From positions 1 to 9,633 of the forward strand of contig JAJQAR010000077.1 in the NCBI GenBank assembly GCA_021203705.1: a stretch of DNA of 9,633 bases. The letters are read 5' to 3'. Positions 7,127 to 9,633 of this stretch are shown here, in pieces. The translations under genes were made by a program, and so were the position numbers. How positions within the stretch are numbered: position 1 is the first letter of the stretch; the number at the start of each line of letters is the position of its first letter. This DNA is from Prevotella sp. (GTDB lineage Bacteria; Bacteroidota; Bacteroidia; Bacteroidales; Bacteroidaceae). Below the pieces are notes generated by a model, which saw only the letters and a list, made by a program, of their open reading frames with translations, was not told the DNA's origin and ran no database searches.

Positions 7127-7159
7127 GAAATATACGAATTGTTAATATAAATAGACAAA
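7127..7159 (-). promoter_or_regulatory. Promoter of the longer secreted paralogue
   Basis: On the minus strand a -33 TTTG (7156-7159) and a -7 box TATATTTC (7127-7134) are 21 bases apart. Sequence around both boxes is shared with the promoter of the neighbouring paralogue: AATAAAAG, then GGTTTGTCTAT, 15 unconserved bases, then GTATATTTC. The last base of the -7 box departs from TAnnTTTG in both copies. The leader to the ATG at 7054 is about 65 bases. Confidence 0.65.
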
Positions 7160-7221
7160 CCTCTTTTATTTTTCCTGTTTTCCAATACAATAAATAATAA
7201 TTATTAAATTTCGCCCTGTGC

Positions 7222-7255
7222 AAAAAAGCCCCGAAAGTCTGATGACTTCCAGGGC
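7222..7255 (-). terminator. Rho-independent terminator of the shorter secreted paralogue
   Basis: On the minus strand GCCCTGGAAGTC (7244-7255) pairs with GACTTTCGGGGC (7228-7239) over 12 positions, two of them G-U, around the tetraloop ATCA. Six T residues follow (7222-7227). This is a textbook intrinsic terminator 45 bases after the stop codon. It separates the two paralogues transcriptionally. Confidence 0.9.
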
Positions 7256-7300
7256 AAAAATAAAACCTTATGAAAACGTTTTTTTGATTTATCAAATGCC

Positions 7301-7639
7301 TCACGGCATCATGTTCTGATATTTCTTATATTGTTTCTTTGTGAGTATTTTCTTTACTTTCTTATCTACTTCTTTCCTCTTGGATTTCATATCATCAGAA
7401 TTTTTACCCTTTTGGGCTTGTGGACCTCCCTTGCCCCTGTCGTTGGGCTCCAACTCTCTCATCGCATCCCTGAACTTCACCTCCTGACTCTTATCTAATT
7501 CGAGCTCACGGATCATCTGCTCTATTCCTGGTTGCTGTTTCTGCCCTCCTTTACCTGGTCCTCCTTGGGGACCTTGTGCCATACCTATTGCCGAGAACAA
7601 CATGATTGCTACGGCTAAAGTGAAAAATTTCTTCTTCAT
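7301..7639 (-). CDS. Small basic secreted protein, paralogue of the adjacent collagen-like protein
   Basis: The function of this 112-residue protein is unknown. Residues 1-21 are a signal peptide (MKKKFFTLAVAIMLFSAIGMA), probably cut before Q22. It then has a short Gly/Gln/Lys-rich stretch (23-37), a helix GIEQMIRELELDKSQEVKFRDAM (38-60), a Lys-rich linker (69-90) and a C-terminal helix with ILTKKQYKKYQNM (98-110). The GIEQMI helix and the LTxxQ-like end align with the longer paralogue, but the collagen-like tract, the CAC repeats and the heptads are missing and there is no cysteine. The C-terminal half is strongly basic. The start at 7639 is preferred over an ATG two codons upstream (7645) because it lines up with the paralogue. 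Its own promoter and terminator suggest a monocistronic transcript. A Spy/CpxP-like or DUF4890-like assignment is tentative. Confidence 0.8.
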   Translation of the reverse strand: MKKKFFTLAVAIMLFSAIGMAQGPQGGPGKGGQKQQPGIEQMIRELELDKSQEVKFRDAMRELEPNDRGKGGPQAQKGKNSDDMKSKRKEVDKKVKKILTKKQYKKYQNMMP

Positions 7640-7710
7640 AATCATAGTTTTTTATTATTATCTTTTAAAATGACGTTTCCCACCTGAAAATATTTTATCT
7701 GCTTTCCTTA

Positions 7711-7743
7711 GAAATATACAAACAGAGTGGGTATATAGACAAA
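7711..7743 (-). promoter_or_regulatory. Promoter of the shorter secreted paralogue
   Basis: On the minus strand a -33 TTTG (7740-7743) and a -7 box TATATTTC (7711-7718) are 21 bases apart, the same layout as at 7127-7159. It starts only about 30 bases after the aminopeptidase stop codon, and no strong terminator lies between, so read-through from upstream is possible. The leader to the ATG is about 65 bases. Confidence 0.65.
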
Positions 7744-7775
7744 ACCGCTTTTATTTCCGATTTTTAAGAATCTGT

Positions 7776-9563
7776 TCATTCTATCGTTCTTGTTGCTTCT
7801 TGCAGCCATTGCCTGTCATCCTCTCCAAGAAGCGATGAAAGGCGGGAATATACCATGCTATGATAGTTGTTTATCCAACCTTTTTCCTCATCCGTAAGCA
7901 TCGACAGTATCACCGGTGATAGGTCTATCGGACATAGAGTGAGTGGTTCAAATTGCAGAAACTTGCCAAATTCTGTTTCTTTATATGGCACAATGAGCAA
8001 CATATTCTCCGTGCGGACACCAAACCTGCCTGACAAATATAAACCAGGCTCATCGGTAACTGTCATGCCTTCCACAAGTTGTGCCGGCTTATACTCCATA
8101 CGTATCTGGTGAGGACCTTCGTGTACATTGAGATATGACCCTACGCCATGCCCTGTTCCATGCAGGAAATTATACCCTTCACACCACATGTCCTTGCGTG
8201 CAACGGCATCTAATTGCGTTCCACTTGCTCCTCGTGGGAATTTCAGCATACTGAGCTGGATATGTCCTTTCAAAACGAGGGTGTATATCTTCTTTTGTTC
8301 TTCTGTCACTTCCCCTAATGCAATGGTGCGAGTTATATCGGTCGTGCCATCCAGATACTGCGCTCCTGAGTCTATAAGCAACAATCCTTTGGGTTGTAAC
8401 ACCTTGTCTGTCTCTGCTGTCGGCTCATAATGAACGATAGCACCATGCTCCTGATAAGCGGATATCGTGTCAAATGAAATGCCCATGAACAAGTCTTGCT
8501 CCGCTCTAAGGGATGTCAGTTTGTCACTTATCGAAATCTCTGTTTGTCCTCCTGCCTCCACCGCTGGCTTCAGCCAACGTAAGAACTTAACCAATGCCAT
8601 GCCATCACGAAGCATCGCTTTGTGAAAGCCATTTATCTCCGTAGCGTTCTTACGGGCTTTAAGATATGGCACAGGGGATGTCAGATTTACTTTCTGACAA
8701 GACACCTTATTATATAATGTATAGTTTATCTCATTCTTGTCAAGCAAGATATTATACCCTTTGTATTTCACAAGGGCTTTACTTACATCGGTATAATCCT
8801 CCACTTTCACGTATTCTCCTTTGAGATAGGTTTTTACCTCACTTGTCAATTTTCTACTGTCAACAAACAGGGTCGCATTTTTGGTGGTGATGAGAAGATA
8901 TGATACGAACACGGGATTGCAATGTACATCAGAGCCTCGGAGATTCAGCGTCCAGGCGATGTCATCAAGTGCGGCAATCAATATGCCTTCAGCGTGCATG
9001 CCACGGAGCTTTTCCCTGATACGGGTTAATTTCGACTTACATTCCTCTCCCGCATATCTCATCGGATGTACTTCTATCTTCTCAAGCGGAATGGATGGAC
9101 GGTCTTTCCAGATAACGGCAAGTGGGTCGTAATTCGCCCTCACCGTTATACCGCCATTGGCACGCAGACCGGCAATCAACGCCTCAACTGTTGCTGCTGA
9201 ATTAACCATACCATCAACTCCTACAACAGGACTTTGCACTATCGACAGTTTCATACTTAGCCATTCTATTATGCTCGGTGTGCCTTCAAGACCTTGCTTC
9301 ATCAGTTTGAATTCAGTGCCTGCCAACTCGCTCTCCGCAGCTATAAAATATCGTGAGTCTGTCCATAGGGCGGCATTGTTCATTGTCACCACCGCTGTCC
9401 CCGCCGAACCGTCAAAACCGGAAATCCATTTCCTGCCCTCCCAATGCGCCGCGATGTACTCTCCGTTATGGGGATCGGTACTCGGAAAAATAAATGCATC
9501 GATACTCTCTCGCCTCATCACATCGCGCAAAGCTGCAAGACGTTGTTGTATATGTTCTTTCAT
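7776..9563 (-). CDS. pepP: Xaa-Pro aminopeptidase (aminopeptidase P, M24 family, three-domain type)
   Basis: This metallopeptidase removes the N-terminal residue from peptides whose second residue is proline and is probably cytoplasmic, since no signal peptide is seen. It has 595 residues, close to the roughly 600-residue eukaryotic/Bacteroidetes type and longer than E. coli PepP. Two creatinase-like N-terminal domains (about 5-140 and 150-310) precede the pita-bread catalytic domain (about 312-530) and a C-terminal M24 extension (about 537-595, with WINNYHSMV). All five metal ligands are visible: D398 (LIDSGAQ), D409 (GTTDITRT), H472 (HGTGHGVG), E505 (TDEPG) and E519 (RTENM). Their spacing is nearly that of human XPNPEP1. 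Two Mn or similar ions are expected. The symbol is used for the family; a distinct symbol may be preferred for this long type. Confidence 0.95.
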   Translation of the reverse strand: MKEHIQQRLAALRDVMRRESIDAFIFPSTDPHNGEYIAAHWEGRKWISGFDGSAGTAVVTMNNAALWTDSRYFIAAESELAGTEFKLMKQGLEGTPSIIEWLSMKLSIVQSPVVGVDGMVNSAATVEALIAGLRANGGITVRANYDPLAVIWKDRPSIPLEKIEVHPMRYAGEECKSKLTRIREKLRGMHAEGILIAALDDIAWTLNLRGSDVHCNPVFVSYLLITTKNATLFVDSRKLTSEVKTYLKGEYVKVEDYTDVSKALVKYKGYNILLDKNEINYTLYNKVSCQKVNLTSPVPYLKARKNATEINGFHKAMLRDGMALVKFLRWLKPAVEAGGQTEISISDKLTSLRAEQDLFMGISFDTISAYQEHGAIVHYEPTAETDKVLQPKGLLLIDSGAQYLDGTTDITRTIALGEVTEEQKKIYTLVLKGHIQLSMLKFPRGASGTQLDAVARKDMWCEGYNFLHGTGHGVGSYLNVHEGPHQIRMEYKPAQLVEGMTVTDEPGLYLSGRFGVRTENMLLIVPYKETEFGKFLQFEPLTLCPIDLSPVILSMLTDEEKGWINNYHSMVYSRLSSLLGEDDRQWLQEATRTIE

Positions 9564-9588
9564 AATGTAAATTGCAAAATGTACTTTA

Positions 9589-9620
9589 CAAAGATAAACC
9601 TTTTTGAATTTAATAACAAA
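9589..9620 (-). promoter_or_regulatory. Promoter of the Xaa-Pro aminopeptidase gene
   Basis: On the minus strand a -33 TTTG (9617-9620) and a perfect -7 box TATCTTTG (9589-9596) are 20 bases apart. Both the -7 box and the spacing are identical to those of dnaE. A leader of about 20 bases leads to the ATG at 9563. The rest of the right edge (9621-9633) shows nothing. Confidence 0.8.
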
Positions 9621-9633
9621 ACAAAAGTATAAA

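Noticed and set aside
7744..7775. Weak A/T hairpin after the aminopeptidase stop as a terminator
   Set aside because: The stem AAAATCG/CGGTTTT has few GC pairs and includes a G-U, and its T run belongs to the -33 box of the next gene, so it is not convincing.

Overview
The window looks like chromosomal DNA of a Bacteroidales bacterium, probably Prevotellaceae or a close relative. The evidence is the Bacteroidetes type of promoter (TTTG, about 20 bases, TAnnTTTG), the absence of Shine-Dalgarno sequences, the 5' order psd-pssA-DUF4834 divergent from dnaE, and protein sequences that resemble Bacteroides/Prevotella orthologues. No mobile element, CRISPR array, tRNA or rRNA was seen. Most of the window is an ordinary housekeeping region.

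Left part (1-1949, all minus strand): a phospholipid operon reading leftwards. psd (phosphatidylserine decarboxylase) is followed by pssA (phosphatidylserine synthase), then by a small DUF4834-type membrane protein whose start codon overlaps the pssA stop codon. Together PssA and Psd make phosphatidylethanolamine. A possible further minus-strand gene with a hydrophobic N-terminus starts at 66 and leaves the window. Between psd and dnaE lies a compact back-to-back promoter pair (1977-2056). These promoters also decide the start codons of both genes.

Middle (2086-6270, plus strand): dnaE, the complete replicative DNA polymerase III alpha subunit (1234 residues), then trxA (thioredoxin, 104 residues) ending in a strong hairpin terminator.

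Right part (6300-9633, all minus strand): two tandem, individually promoted and terminated genes for small secreted paralogues, then pepP-like Xaa-Pro aminopeptidase. The paralogues share a nearly identical signal peptide, a GIEQMI helix and a C-terminal LTxxQ-like motif. The longer one also carries a short collagen-like Gly-Pro-Arg tract, three evenly spaced Cys-Ala-Cys motifs and a MEAKKAE heptad repeat. Both genes share a two-block promoter with identical spacing that differs from the housekeeping promoters here. This pair is the least ordinary thing in the window. Its function is unknown; a periplasmic, possibly metal- or stress-related Spy/CpxP-like role is only an inference.

No stretch longer than about 300 bases lacks a gene. 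The longest gaps are 6199-6403 (two terminators) and 7055-7300 (leader, promoter and a terminator).
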